A stretch of 64,000 nt of DNA from Clostridia bacterium (GTDB taxonomy: Bacteria > Bacillota > Clostridia > Oscillospirales > CAG-272), in assembly GCA_017461945.1 (NCBI GenBank), contig JAFTSB010000023.1:1-64000 (forward strand), read 5' to 3'. The translations under genes were made by a program, and so were the position numbers. The notes beneath the pieces were generated by a model. The model was given only the letters and a program-made list of their open reading frames with translations, had not been told where the DNA came from and did not search any database. Shown one piece after another: positions 1 through 7,466 of this stretch; the stretch's first letter is position 1, and every line of letters begins with the position of its first letter.

Positions 1-381
1 TACCGCATCATACTGGACGGCGAGAAGGTGGGCGGCGTGATCCTCGCCATTGACAAGGAAACGCACCGCAACCATGTGGATATGCTCTTTGTGCTGCCCG
101 AGGCGCACAGCCGCGGCATCGGCCACGGCGCGTGGCAGGCGGTGGAGGCGCTCCACCCCGAAACCGAGGTTTGGGAGACCTGCACGCCCTATTTTGAGAA
201 GCGCAACATTCACTTTTACGTCAACAAGTGCGGCTTTCAGATCACAGAGTTTTGGTGCGAGTATTTTCAGCCCGAACACGAACTGCCCGAGGGTGAACGG
301 CACGACCCCGACGAGGGACCTGATGAGATGTTCCGCTTTGTGAAAATAATGACTCCCAAAGGAGCAAAGCACGACGATTGA
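1..381 (+). CDS. GNAT-family N-acetyltransferase, 5' end outside the window
   Basis: The reading frame is open from the first base, so the N-terminus lies outside the window; a GTG at 28 is internal. The visible 126 residues resemble the acetyl-CoA-binding half of a GNAT fold. A beta strand ending in DMLFVLPE is followed by a pyrophosphate-binding loop (SRGIGHGAW), then a later strand with FYVNKCGF, which is the typical end of small-molecule acetyltransferases (FYxKxGF). The tail is acidic and ends at TGA. The substrate cannot be told. No clear terminator follows, only a weak short hairpin just after the stop. Confidence 0.8.
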   Translation, partial: YRIILDGEKVGGVILAIDKETHRNHVDMLFVLPEAHSRGIGHGAWQAVEALHPETEVWETCTPYFEKRNIHFYVNKCGFQITEFWCEYFQPEHELPEGERHDPDEGPDEMFRFVKIMTPKGAKHDD

Positions 382-661
382 GCAAAAAGTTGGCACTTTT
401 CTCGCAAAGGTTTCGTCCCTTTTCTATCAGTTTTCTATCATTTTTCTGACATTTTTCCAAAGAATAGGGACGAAATGGGGTGAATTCGCCCCGTTTTCCA
501 CGTAAACTGTGACGAGGAGGGACGAGGGGAGACGATGAGGGAACGGCTCGAAATAAGAAGTCGTTTTTTCGCTTCGTCACTTCCCAGAGCTTTTGTTCCG
601 TTGCATTCGCAAAAGCAAAAATGAAGCACGGCCTCCCCATGACACGTGAATGTGCGAAGGC
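382..661. other. Intergenic stretch with no recognisable gene
   Basis: Between the acetyltransferase stop and the promoter of the next gene there are about 280 bases. Reading frames exist on the minus strand, but none has a convincing ribosome binding site or recognisable protein character. The purine-rich run near 510-545 is not clearly structured. I see no gene here. Confidence 0.5.
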
Positions 662-690
662 TTGACAAAAGCATTATAATCCGATATAAT
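662..690 (+). promoter_or_regulatory. Sigma-70/A-type promoter of the two-HTH regulator
   Basis: A consensus TTGACA at 662-667 and TATAAT at 685-690 are separated by 17 bases. A second TATAAT at 675-680 is too close to serve with this -35. Transcription would start inside the phased operator array just downstream. Confidence 0.85.
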
Positions 691-692
691 AT

Positions 693-734
693 ATTTCGGA
701 TTTACGAAATATATATATTTCGTTGTTACGAAAT
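693..734. promoter_or_regulatory. Operator array: four half-sites phased at 12 bases
   Basis: Half-sites ATTTCG (693), CGAAAT (705), ATTTCG (717) and CGAAAT (729) start exactly 12 bases apart. This gives two tandem copies of ATTTCG-N6-CGAAAT with a 24-base period. The middle pair also forms a perfect 20-base palindrome, ACGAAATATATATATTTCGT, at 704-723. The array lies directly downstream of the -10 and upstream of the start codon, a position suited to repression. Autoregulation by the adjacent regulator is inferred from position only. Confidence 0.65.
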
Positions 735-754
735 GTATATCCATGGAGGGATTA

Positions 755-1990
755 ATGGAGTATATCAGCATTGATGAAATGGCCCAAAAATGGGGGATCT
801 CGCCGCGCAGCGTGCAGTTGCTCTGTGCCAGTGGCAGGATCGAAGGGGCCAAGCGCCTTGGGCGCGCCTGGATGATTCCAAAAAATGCGAAAAAGCCCAT
901 AGACGGCAGAAGCAAGGCAGGCAGAGCCCTGATCGACCGCGATATGCCCCTGCCCCGCAAAACACCTTTCCTTTATATGAGCGATCTTTATCATACGCCC
1001 GGCACCGCCGACGAGGTGGGTGAAAGCCTTGCCTATCACCACGAGGCGCAGGTGCTGTTTGAGGCAGAGGTAGCGTACTCACGCGGCGAGATCGACAAAG
1101 TTTATGAAAGCGCAAACTATCTGCTTTCCAAGCACTCGGGCTTTTATGCCGTGCTTTCTGCAGGTATGCTACTTGCCATGTGTGCCATCTGGAAGGGCGA
1201 CATTAATATGTGGCGCCGCGCCAAGATCCACATTGCCGAGGCCCCCGCGAAAAGCGATTTTGACCGCGACACCATGCAGCTTGCCATCAGCGCGGTGGAT
1301 ATTATGCTCTACAACGTGCAAAGCTTTCCCAAATGGTTCCAAACCGGCTGCTTTGAGCCGCTGCACAAGGACTCCTACCCCGCTGCAAAGGTTTATTATG
1401 CCAAATTTTTGTATGCAGTCGCATACGCCGTTGCAACGGGCACGTTGAAGCTTCAGGGCGCGGAGGGGCTTTATGTAATGTCCTCTGTTCCCTATTCCGT
1501 GGAGCCGATGATCTGCTGGGCCAACGAAAAAAACACCGTGATGTCCGAGATCTATCTGCGCTTGACCTGTGCCGCCGTCTACCACAACTGCGGCAAGGAC
1601 GAGGACGCCATTCGCCATATCGACCGCGCGCTCGCTCTTGCCCTGCCCGACAGGCTTTACGGCGTGCTTGCCGAATACTGCCGTGCGCTGGATTCTCTCA
1701 TGGAGCAGCGCCTTTTGGTCCTTGATCCTGTGGCGTGGAGCGAGATCAAAAAACTTTATAAAACCTATAACGAGGGGTGGTCTGCGCTGGTCGGTGCAGT
1801 ACGCGGCAGAAAAATCATTTCCGCCCTTACCACCAAGCAGCGCGAGGTGGCAAAGCTCGCCGCCTTTGGAATGACCAATAAGGAAATCGCCGAAAAACTT
1901 GGCATGTCCCTCTCAGGTGTGAAGCAGGCGTTGCTTGCCATCACCGACAAAACGGGCGTTGGGCGCGACGAATTTGCCGCTTATTTGTGA
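755..1990 (+). CDS. Transcriptional regulator with N-terminal excisionase-type HTH and C-terminal LuxR-type HTH
   Basis: This is a 411-residue regulator. I place the start at the ATG at 755 because GGAGGG at 745-750 sits just before it; an in-frame ATG at 743 lies upstream of that ribosome binding site. The N-terminus (about residues 1-50; YISIDEMAQKWGISPRSVQ, then GRIEGAKRLGRAWMIP) is a MerR/excisionase-like winged HTH. The middle, about 250 residues, is helical and TPR-like. The last 55 residues form a LuxR/GerE HTH (TTKQREVAKLAAFGMTNKEI, then LGMSLSGVK). Such two-HTH proteins with a helical sensor region occur in Clostridia, but the signal is unknown. No partner kinase is nearby. It probably binds the phased array in its own leader. 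Confidence 0.75.
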   Translation: MEYISIDEMAQKWGISPRSVQLLCASGRIEGAKRLGRAWMIPKNAKKPIDGRSKAGRALIDRDMPLPRKTPFLYMSDLYHTPGTADEVGESLAYHHEAQVLFEAEVAYSRGEIDKVYESANYLLSKHSGFYAVLSAGMLLAMCAIWKGDINMWRRAKIHIAEAPAKSDFDRDTMQLAISAVDIMLYNVQSFPKWFQTGCFEPLHKDSYPAAKVYYAKFLYAVAYAVATGTLKLQGAEGLYVMSSVPYSVEPMICWANEKNTVMSEIYLRLTCAAVYHNCGKDEDAIRHIDRALALALPDRLYGVLAEYCRALDSLMEQRLLVLDPVAWSEIKKLYKTYNEGWSALVGAVRGRKIISALTTKQREVAKLAAFGMTNKEIAEKLGMSLSGVKQALLAITDKTGVGRDEFAAYL

Positions 1991-1996
1991 GGAAAT

Positions 1997-2032
1997 ATGG
2001 CCAAACTTGCACCCAAACGGCCATGCCTTTTT
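1997..2032 (+). terminator. Possible weak intrinsic terminator
   Basis: ATGGCC (1997-2002) can pair with GGCCAT (2019-2024) around a 16-base loop, followed by GCCTTTTT. The stem is short, so termination would be partial. Confidence 0.4.
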
Positions 2033-2156
2033 CGATAAAACCATGGTCAAAAAAATGTGCTTTGGATAGTGCCAAGCCCTGAAAAAATCTGCTATACTGA
2101 TACCGTCAGATATGGCAGATTTTTCTTTTTGCTCAAATACAACACAGGAGGCAGGC

Positions 2157-2519
2157 ATGTTTCGTAACATTACAGCAAGCGTTTCGCCACCCGCGGGAAG
2201 CAGACCGAGAGAAGGAGATCTTTACCGCGTGGTAACCACTTTTGGCAAAACCTTTGAGTTGCGGTACGGATACTATGACGATATAGATCGCAACGGCGAG
2301 CCGGATATTATCTATCCCGACTTCACGAAAACACCCGTATATGCAGAGAAAGGCGAGCCCTTCGTGACCATGATGCAAGATGCCTGCGAGCGTTTTAAGG
2401 GCGAAGGCAAGCGCACCACCGATACAACCTGTTCGGAATGTCGATATTTCAAACGCGGCGAGGAATGGTTTGGCATCTGCACCTGCCCGAAAAACAAACA
2501 AGCCGATTCTCAACCATAA
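2157..2519 (+). CDS. Small cytoplasmic protein with a C-terminal cysteine cluster, function unknown
   Basis: This 120-residue protein starts at the ATG at 2157, behind AGGAGG at 2146-2151; an upstream in-frame ATG at 2112 has no ribosome binding site. The N-terminal two thirds are rich in acidic and aromatic residues (RYGYYDDIDRNGEPDIIYPD). The C-terminus has CSECRYFKRG followed by CTC, a possible zinc-knuckle-like metal site. No signal peptide or membrane segment is visible. Only 12 bases separate it from the surface-protein gene downstream, so the two are probably co-transcribed. I do not recognise the family. Confidence 0.6.
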   Translation: MFRNITASVSPPAGSRPREGDLYRVVTTFGKTFELRYGYYDDIDRNGEPDIIYPDFTKTPVYAEKGEPFVTMMQDACERFKGEGKRTTDTTCSECRYFKRGEEWFGICTCPKNKQADSQP

Positions 2520-2531
2520 GGAGATAAAACC

Positions 2532-5306
2532 ATGACAAGAACAAACATAACATGCAAGATCACGGGACTGGCCCTTACGCTTGCGGTGCTTGTAGTAGCA
2601 CTTAGCACGTTTGCTGCCACGGCTTTTGCCGCAGACGGCGGAGAAACAAGCGGATTCATTATGGAAGGATATGTCTGGGACAGCGACGACAGCACCTTTG
2701 GTACCCCCCAAAACGGAACGCAGATCAACGGCTCCGGCTCTATCTCCGGCGGCTGGAGCGATGAGCGCGGCAGCGGCGATCTGCACTTTACCTTTCCCTC
2801 CGATCAAACGGGAACGGAAATGGTCGTAGCGCTTGCCAATGAAAGCAATTTTATCGGCAGCTATCCCTCCGAAACGAATTTGTCGAATCCGCAATATTAC
2901 AGTTTTGTGACGATATCCCCAGATATCGACCCTCATCTTGCCACATTTGCCCCCGTGCGTCACTATCCTGCGGAAGATATCGCCAATGTCCAATCCGTTC
3001 ATGCCTTGTTTGGTAAGGCATCTATCGATGCGGACGAAAATTCTTTCTTTGCCAGCATGGCAATGCCCGCTTCCTTCACGCAAAATGCATCTCAGGATCC
3101 GAGCTTTCTCAACGACTCTATCATGATGCATGCTGAGGCATTGGTTGAGGACGGGGACGCGTGCCTCTTCTTTGATCACATCCCCGCAGTTTTCCGTTTT
3201 GTCATCACCAATGAGCATACCGTGGCCAGCACGATCCACTCCGTTTCCGTGACGATTGACGGCGAAGCCCCGGTTGCTTGTGCAGAGGTGGAATGTTCCG
3301 TCTTCGGTGAAGATTCCTTCTTTACTCCAAGTCTGACCGGTGGACACACGAGCATTACCACCGTGCTGGACGCCACGCTGGCACCCAACGAGCAATATAC
3401 CGCCTATGCACTGGCACTGCCCTTGAGCGAGGGGGAAGGCCTGGAGGGCAAAACCGTTCGGGTGGTACTGACCACTGCCGAGGGTGACCATGTAGCTCTT
3501 GAGGTGAAGGGCGAGGATATCGCAAAAGCCAATCCCAATTCCGAATCCAACTGGGTTGGCGGTAAAAGCTATACCTTCCACGTTGGAACCCACTGTGCAA
3601 GCGACGATTCCTTTGAGGGTTGCACCTCTGATAAAGTCGGCACGTGTACCGTCTGTGGCTATGAATGCGACCACGATTTCTCGGGAACCGCCCACGACGG
3701 CTCGGCAAAATGTAGCATATGCGGCAAGCTGGTGCGGCATAATACCATGCTCGGCTTGGGGCAGACCTTTACTAACCTGGACAACGCGTACGTGACCGTG
3801 GCCCACTCGGTGTTCGGTCTCGCCGCCCTTCGTCGTGACGGCATCACCGTCACCTTCTCGGGTGGATTTCTGACGGAAAGCGTGACCTTGGGTCTGTATA
3901 ACGGGAAGCTGGTTACGCCAAACGGTGTCTTCGGCGAGCAAAACACCATCGGCTATATCGGTGGACAGATCGTTGATAATCAACTGTACTTTCGCTATGC
4001 ATTTCCTCGCGCAAGCGAAGAGCATCCGACAGGAGAGACCGTTACCATACAATATACCATCCGCTTTGCCGATGAGGATGGGAACGAGCAGGAGGCCAGC
4101 GACAGCTTTACATTGCAATACATCAACTATGGGATGTATGTAGAACAGACGGAATATGGTTCCACCCTGAATCTTACCTTTTTCTCCACGCAAGGAAATG
4201 TCATTACAACCAACGTGTATAACAGTGGCACCTACACCATCAGCATTGCCGATTATTACGGTGGCGTGTCGGATTATTCATATACCATAGACATTGCAAG
4301 AGATCCCTTAACCCAAGTCACCCGTGAGGATACGGCAAGCGGCACAATTATCCGCCTGAAACGAGTAGATGGCAATAGAGTCTTGGTGACATTCCCGGAG
4401 GATGCAAAAGGGATTCTTGTTGAGGGTAACGGCACTCCCCTCGTTACGATCACTGTAACCGCATCCGTCCGATTCTCTTATGCTTATCTGGACCACAACG
4501 GAAATGAAAATGTTTACTTTATTTCGGTCGATCGCCCGACTGTACCCGAGCAAGGCTTTTCGCTTGACCGCTTGGGATACACGACCGTCGATTTTGAAGA
4601 TAGCGAAGAGTATGCACTTGCCACCGACGGCGTGACCAAATACCGAAGCGGCAAGGTAACGGTCTATTTGACCAACTGTGTATTCAAGACAACGGGCAGA
4701 ATGGTATGCTTCACCTTTGTTCCCGGCGGCGCCACAACGCACGCCTTCTCTAAGGAGGAGATCGTGCTTATTGAGAACGGCAACGAAATAGCGCTCACCG
4801 AGGACGTGACCGTGTCGCTTGGTGCGGTATTGGTCAACGATCACGTGTTCTTGCCTGCCACCTGCACGGCTGCAAAAGCCTGCCAATATTGCGGCGCTAC
4901 CGAAGGCGAATCACTCGGTCACAATATGTCGGATGCCACCTGCACGGCCCCCAAGACCTGCAAGAGTTGCGGTCACACCGAGGGCGAAGCCATCGGGCAC
5001 AATATGACCACTGCTACCTGCACTGCCCCCAAGACCTGCAAGAGCTGCGGTCACACCGAGGGCGAAGCCATCGGGCACAGCTACGACAATCCTTGTGACG
5101 CGACCTGCAACACTTGCAGCGAGGCGCGCACCGTAAGCGAACATTTTGACGGCGATGGCAATTTCCTTTGCGATCATTGCAGCAAAGAAATCCCCAAGAA
5201 AGGGCTTTCCGGCGACGCCATTGCAGGCATTGTCGTAGGTGGTGCGGCAGCTGTGGGTATCGGCGGCTTCTTGCTCTTCTGGTTTGTCATCAAAAAGCGC
5301 AAATGA
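2532..5306 (+). CDS. Large secreted, membrane-anchored surface protein with Cys-rich repeats
   Basis: This 924-residue protein begins behind AAGGAG with a classic signal peptide: basic start, hydrophobic core LALTLAVLVVALSTFA, and probable cleavage after AFA. The long ectodomain is beta-rich and Thr/Gly-rich, like repetitive adhesin-type modules. Two Cys-rich zones occur, one near residue 360-400 (CTVCGYECDH, CSICGK) and one at 771-848 made of 26-residue repeats (CTAPKTCKSCGHTEGEAIGH). The C-terminus has a single hydrophobic helix (AGIVVGGAAAVGIGGFLLFW) and a KKRK stop-transfer tail. No LPxTG motif is seen, so the protein is membrane- rather than sortase-anchored. The ligand is unknown; the CxxC-rich repeats may bind metal. 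Confidence 0.75.
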   Translation: MTRTNITCKITGLALTLAVLVVALSTFAATAFAADGGETSGFIMEGYVWDSDDSTFGTPQNGTQINGSGSISGGWSDERGSGDLHFTFPSDQTGTEMVVALANESNFIGSYPSETNLSNPQYYSFVTISPDIDPHLATFAPVRHYPAEDIANVQSVHALFGKASIDADENSFFASMAMPASFTQNASQDPSFLNDSIMMHAEALVEDGDACLFFDHIPAVFRFVITNEHTVASTIHSVSVTIDGEAPVACAEVECSVFGEDSFFTPSLTGGHTSITTVLDATLAPNEQYTAYALALPLSEGEGLEGKTVRVVLTTAEGDHVALEVKGEDIAKANPNSESNWVGGKSYTFHVGTHCASDDSFEGCTSDKVGTCTVCGYECDHDFSGTAHDGSAKCSICGKLVRHNTMLGLGQTFTNLDNAYVTVAHSVFGLAALRRDGITVTFSGGFLTESVTLGLYNGKLVTPNGVFGEQNTIGYIGGQIVDNQLYFRYAFPRASEEHPTGETVTIQYTIRFADEDGNEQEASDSFTLQYINYGMYVEQTEYGSTLNLTFFSTQGNVITTNVYNSGTYTISIADYYGGVSDYSYTIDIARDPLTQVTREDTASGTIIRLKRVDGNRVLVTFPEDAKGILVEGNGTPLVTITVTASVRFSYAYLDHNGNENVYFISVDRPTVPEQGFSLDRLGYTTVDFEDSEEYALATDGVTKYRSGKVTVYLTNCVFKTTGRMVCFTFVPGGATTHAFSKEEIVLIENGNEIALTEDVTVSLGAVLVNDHVFLPATCTAAKACQYCGATEGESLGHNMSDATCTAPKTCKSCGHTEGEAIGHNMTTATCTAPKTCKSCGHTEGEAIGHSYDNPCDATCNTCSEARTVSEHFDGDGNFLCDHCSKEIPKKGLSGDAIAGIVVGGAAAVGIGGFLLFWFVIKKRK
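4842..5075 (+). repeat. Three in-frame 78-base repeats in the surface-protein gene
   Basis: Units start at 4842, 4920 and 4998, each 78 bases (26 codons). The last two are nearly identical in DNA (shared core CTAPKTCKSCGHTEGEAIG). The first is diverged, and a degenerate fourth unit follows. High DNA identity suggests recent duplication or slippage, so copy number may vary between strains. Confidence 0.85.
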
Positions 5307-5338
5307 ATTTTCAAAAATAATAAATACAAGTAAACCCC

Positions 5339-5372
5339 AAGCGGTGGGCGCTGATTACAACGCCCACCGCTT
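5339..5372 (+). terminator. Terminator-like hairpin after the surface-protein gene
   Basis: A perfect 12-base stem (AAGCGGTGGGCG, 5339-5350, with its complement at 5361-5372) closes a 10-base loop. The trailing T-run is weak (TTGTTTAGG). Confidence 0.65.
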
Positions 5373-5413
5373 GTTTAGGCGCGATAGATAACACCCTTGT
5401 ACGAGCAAAAGAA

Positions 5414-5442
5414 TTGCCATATCATCAATTTTATGCTATAAT
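5414..5442 (+). promoter_or_regulatory. Promoter of the YwaF-like membrane protein gene
   Basis: TTGCCA at 5414-5419 and TATAAT at 5437-5442 are 17 bases apart, with an extended -10 TGC directly before TATAAT. Confidence 0.8.
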
Positions 5443-5483
5443 GGATTTGTCATGGTTTGAACACGCAGATGGGGGGAAGAAAC

Positions 5484-6257
5484 ATGGGAATGCTTGTCAT
5501 CTTCAATATCATTTTGATACTGATCATAGCCGCTGCTCTGGTGGCCATAAAAAAATGGGTACATAGCGAGCGAGCACGCCGTGCCATTTTATTGGTGGCG
5601 CCGTTGATCACCATCGCCTTTCATTACAGCTCATTTTTCTATCATTTGCTCTTTACGGGTGCAGGCATTGCGTATCTCGGTGAGACACCAAACCTCATTT
5701 TGCCGATCTATCCGTGTAATGTTGTGATGTGGTGTGCCCTTGCCTATGGTCTCCTCTCCAACAAGGATAGCAACATTGCCCTCCTTCTTTCCGATTACGT
5801 TTTTTGGTTCGGGATCGCCTCTACGCTGGTGGGGATGTTTGCAAATGTCGATTTTATAATGAATCCAACCCTTGCCAATTTTGAGGTCACAAAGAGCATT
5901 GTAGCGCACGCTACGCTCCTTTTTAACCTACTTCTGATTCCCGTTTTTGGGCTCCTTCGCCCCGACTTTTTCCGCAATATGCGAAATATGATCCTTTCCG
6001 TTTTGGCTATGTACATCATCGGGCTTTACTGCAATGTCGTTTTTGAAGCCCTTGTCGGTGCAGAAAAAGCCTACGACGAGAATTCTATGTTCATCATTCA
6101 CTCTCCTTTTGAGGGGGCGCCCTTCTTGCGTTATCCCCTCATAGCCGCCATCGGGCTGGTGATCTATTTTGCCATTTTCACAGTGTGCGACCTCGTCCGA
6201 TCACCGCATGGCAACCGTTGGTTTGACCGTGTCCTTGCTGCCTTGCGCAAAGATTAA
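5484..6257 (+). CDS. YwaF-family integral membrane protein
   Basis: This 257-residue protein has about seven hydrophobic helices, starting with MLVIFNIILILIIAAALVA. The pattern LPIYPCNVVMW in the third segment and the overall layout match the YwaF/TIGR02206 family of uncharacterised firmicute membrane proteins. I chose the ATG at 5484 because GGGGGGAAG sits just upstream; an in-frame TTG at 5457 is possible but lacks a ribosome binding site. It stands alone between its own promoter and a strong bidirectional terminator, so it is monocistronic. Function is unknown. Confidence 0.7.
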   Translation: MGMLVIFNIILILIIAAALVAIKKWVHSERARRAILLVAPLITIAFHYSSFFYHLLFTGAGIAYLGETPNLILPIYPCNVVMWCALAYGLLSNKDSNIALLLSDYVFWFGIASTLVGMFANVDFIMNPTLANFEVTKSIVAHATLLFNLLLIPVFGLLRPDFFRNMRNMILSVLAMYIIGLYCNVVFEALVGAEKAYDENSMFIIHSPFEGAPFLRYPLIAAIGLVIYFAIFTVCDLVRSPHGNRWFDRVLAALRKD

Positions 6258-6265
6258 AGCCGCAC

Positions 6266-6308
6266 AATAAAACCGCAGGGAGCGTTTCACGCTCCCTGCG
6301 GTTTTATT
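6266..6308. terminator. Strong bidirectional terminator
   Basis: A 20-base perfect stem (6266-6285 with 6289-6308) and three-base loop TTC has an A-run on its left arm and TTTTATT on its right. It can terminate both the rightward membrane-protein gene and leftward transcription. The right arm overlaps the stop codon of the nitroreductase remnant. Confidence 0.9.
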
Positions 6309-6489
6309 CAATAATGTCTACCAAATCAACAAGCTCCTTGCGTTTTTTGGTACGAAGCGGGTCTCCCTCTTTGGCATAACCAAGGGTGATCACAAGCCGG
6401 ACAGGGGCCTCGAGATGGCAAAGTTCACGGAGCTTTTTGTCATCGAGCCACCCGAGACGAGTTCGAAGCAGAATGCGGATTTTTTCACT
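6304..6489 (-). pseudogene. C-terminal remnant of a nitroreductase-family gene
   Basis: Reading leftward from 6489, 61 sense codons end at TAA (6304-6306). The piece contains GWLDDKKLRELC, then APVRLVITLGYAKEGDP and RTKKRKELVDLVDIIE. This order and spacing match the last 60 residues of FMN-dependent nitroreductases (the G-W-F-D-x-K-K region, the LGYP strand and the RPRKR-like tail). An in-frame stop stands at 6490-6492, and the flavin-binding N-terminal part is absent. The next four bases lead into the stop codon of the ADP-ribosylglycohydrolase gene, so that gene's arrival or a deletion may have cut this one. No start codon or ribosome binding site is present. Confidence 0.65.
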
Positions 6490-6493
6490 TTAA

Positions 6494-7318
6494 TCAAGCC
6501 CGCTGTCTACGCGGCTTTTTGATCAGATCAAAGGAGTAGTAGACCGAGCGCAGCTCGTCGGTAAGATAGGTCAAGACCCGGTCCTCCAGCTCTACGGGAA
6601 CACCAAAATAAGCCTCGGCCATAGAGCCTGCAATGGCTGCTTGCGTGTCGGCATCGCCCCCAAGTGAGATGGCATTGCGGATCGCATCCTCTGTTGAGGT
6701 CGCCTCTAAAAAGCACACGATCGCCTCGGGCACGCTGCCCTGGCAGCTGATAAAGCCACCTTGATCGTCAATACAATACCCCGGGCGAATGCTATCCACG
6801 GTCATGGCTGCTATGTGGGGATAATACTCGATCATTCTGTTGCGGACCGTAGTCATATCCGCGCCGTTTCGAGCAAGATAGATCGCCATCGCCACCGCTT
6901 CGGCGCCCTTAATGCCCTCCGGGTGGTTGTGCGAGACCTCGGTAACGAGCTTGGAGAAATATTTGACATCTTCTTCACTCTCGGCGATCCAGCCAATGCT
7001 GCTGATGCGCATAGCTGCACCATTTCCCCAGCTTTGGTAGGGCTCGGCTTTTTCAAAGAGCCATTTGTAAAAATGAGCGCCCCAAGAAGCGCGAGGAAAC
7101 GCGCGGCCGATATAGAGCATGCTGTCGATCACCTTCTGCTGAAAATCCGCTTCACGCCATTTGTTTTTGTGCAGTACAAAGGCGCGCGCGATGGCCAATG
7201 TCATCAGGCTGTCATCGGTAAAATGATTGCGATCGGTCAGAAATACAAATTCCTTGCTTTTCCATTCCTTCCACTCAAAGCGGCTGCCTGCAATATCACC
7301 CATAATAGCTCCCAGCAT
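6494..7318 (-). CDS. ADP-ribosylglycohydrolase family protein (DraG-like)
   Basis: This 274-residue enzyme carries the family's metal-binding motifs: GAIMGDIAGS near the N-terminus, HFTDDSLMTLAIARA around residues 32-46, and GGDADTQAAIAGSMAEAYFG near the C-terminus. These supply the Asp/Thr ligands for two Mg2+ ions used to hydrolyse ADP-ribosyl bonds. The length is typical. AGGAGG (reverse strand of 7326-7331) lies seven bases before the ATG. No toxin or ADP-ribosyltransferase is adjacent, so the target (protein, nucleic acid or free ADP-ribosyl metabolite) is not known. It has its own promoter. Confidence 0.85.
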   Translation of the reverse strand: MLGAIMGDIAGSRFEWKEWKSKEFVFLTDRNHFTDDSLMTLAIARAFVLHKNKWREADFQQKVIDSMLYIGRAFPRASWGAHFYKWLFEKAEPYQSWGNGAAMRISSIGWIAESEEDVKYFSKLVTEVSHNHPEGIKGAEAVAMAIYLARNGADMTTVRNRMIEYYPHIAAMTVDSIRPGYCIDDQGGFISCQGSVPEAIVCFLEATSTEDAIRNAISLGGDADTQAAIAGSMAEAYFGVPVELEDRVLTYLTDELRSVYYSFDLIKKPRRQRA

Positions 7319-7368
7319 TCGATTTCCTCCTTTTTTTCCCCAGTAGGGGGAGATAGATGCTATATGAT

Positions 7369-7396
7369 ATTATAACACACCCCGATCGTTTGGCAA
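7369..7396 (-). promoter_or_regulatory. Promoter of the ADP-ribosylglycohydrolase gene
   Basis: On the minus strand, TTGCCA (7391-7396) and TATAAT (7369-7374) are 16 bases apart, upstream of the ribosome binding site. Confidence 0.7.
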
Positions 7397-7417
7397 GAAA
7401 CCGCCGATCTGCAAAGC

Positions 7418-7455
7418 AAAAACAGAGGCGGCGCCCCATTGGAGCATCGCCTCTG
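7418..7455 (-). terminator. Intrinsic terminator of the GH30 gene
   Basis: On the minus strand CAGAGGCG (from 7455) pairs with CGCCTCTG (to 7423), with extra inner pairing, and is followed by TTTTTGC. It ends the GH30 message just before the neighbouring promoter. Confidence 0.75.
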
Positions 7456-7466
7456 ATATTTCCCAT

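Noticed and set aside
382..661. Minus-strand frames near 242-674
   Set aside because: No ribosome binding site and no recognisable motif; the amino-acid make-up is typical of noise.
743..754. Upstream ATG of the two-HTH regulator
   Set aside because: The ribosome binding site GGAGGG lies after this ATG and fits the ATG at 755 better.
2133..4193. Long minus-strand frame opposite the surface-protein gene
   Set aside because: It has no ribosome binding site or recognisable protein character, and the plus-strand gene has a signal peptide and anchor. The frame is a by-product of codon use on the other strand.
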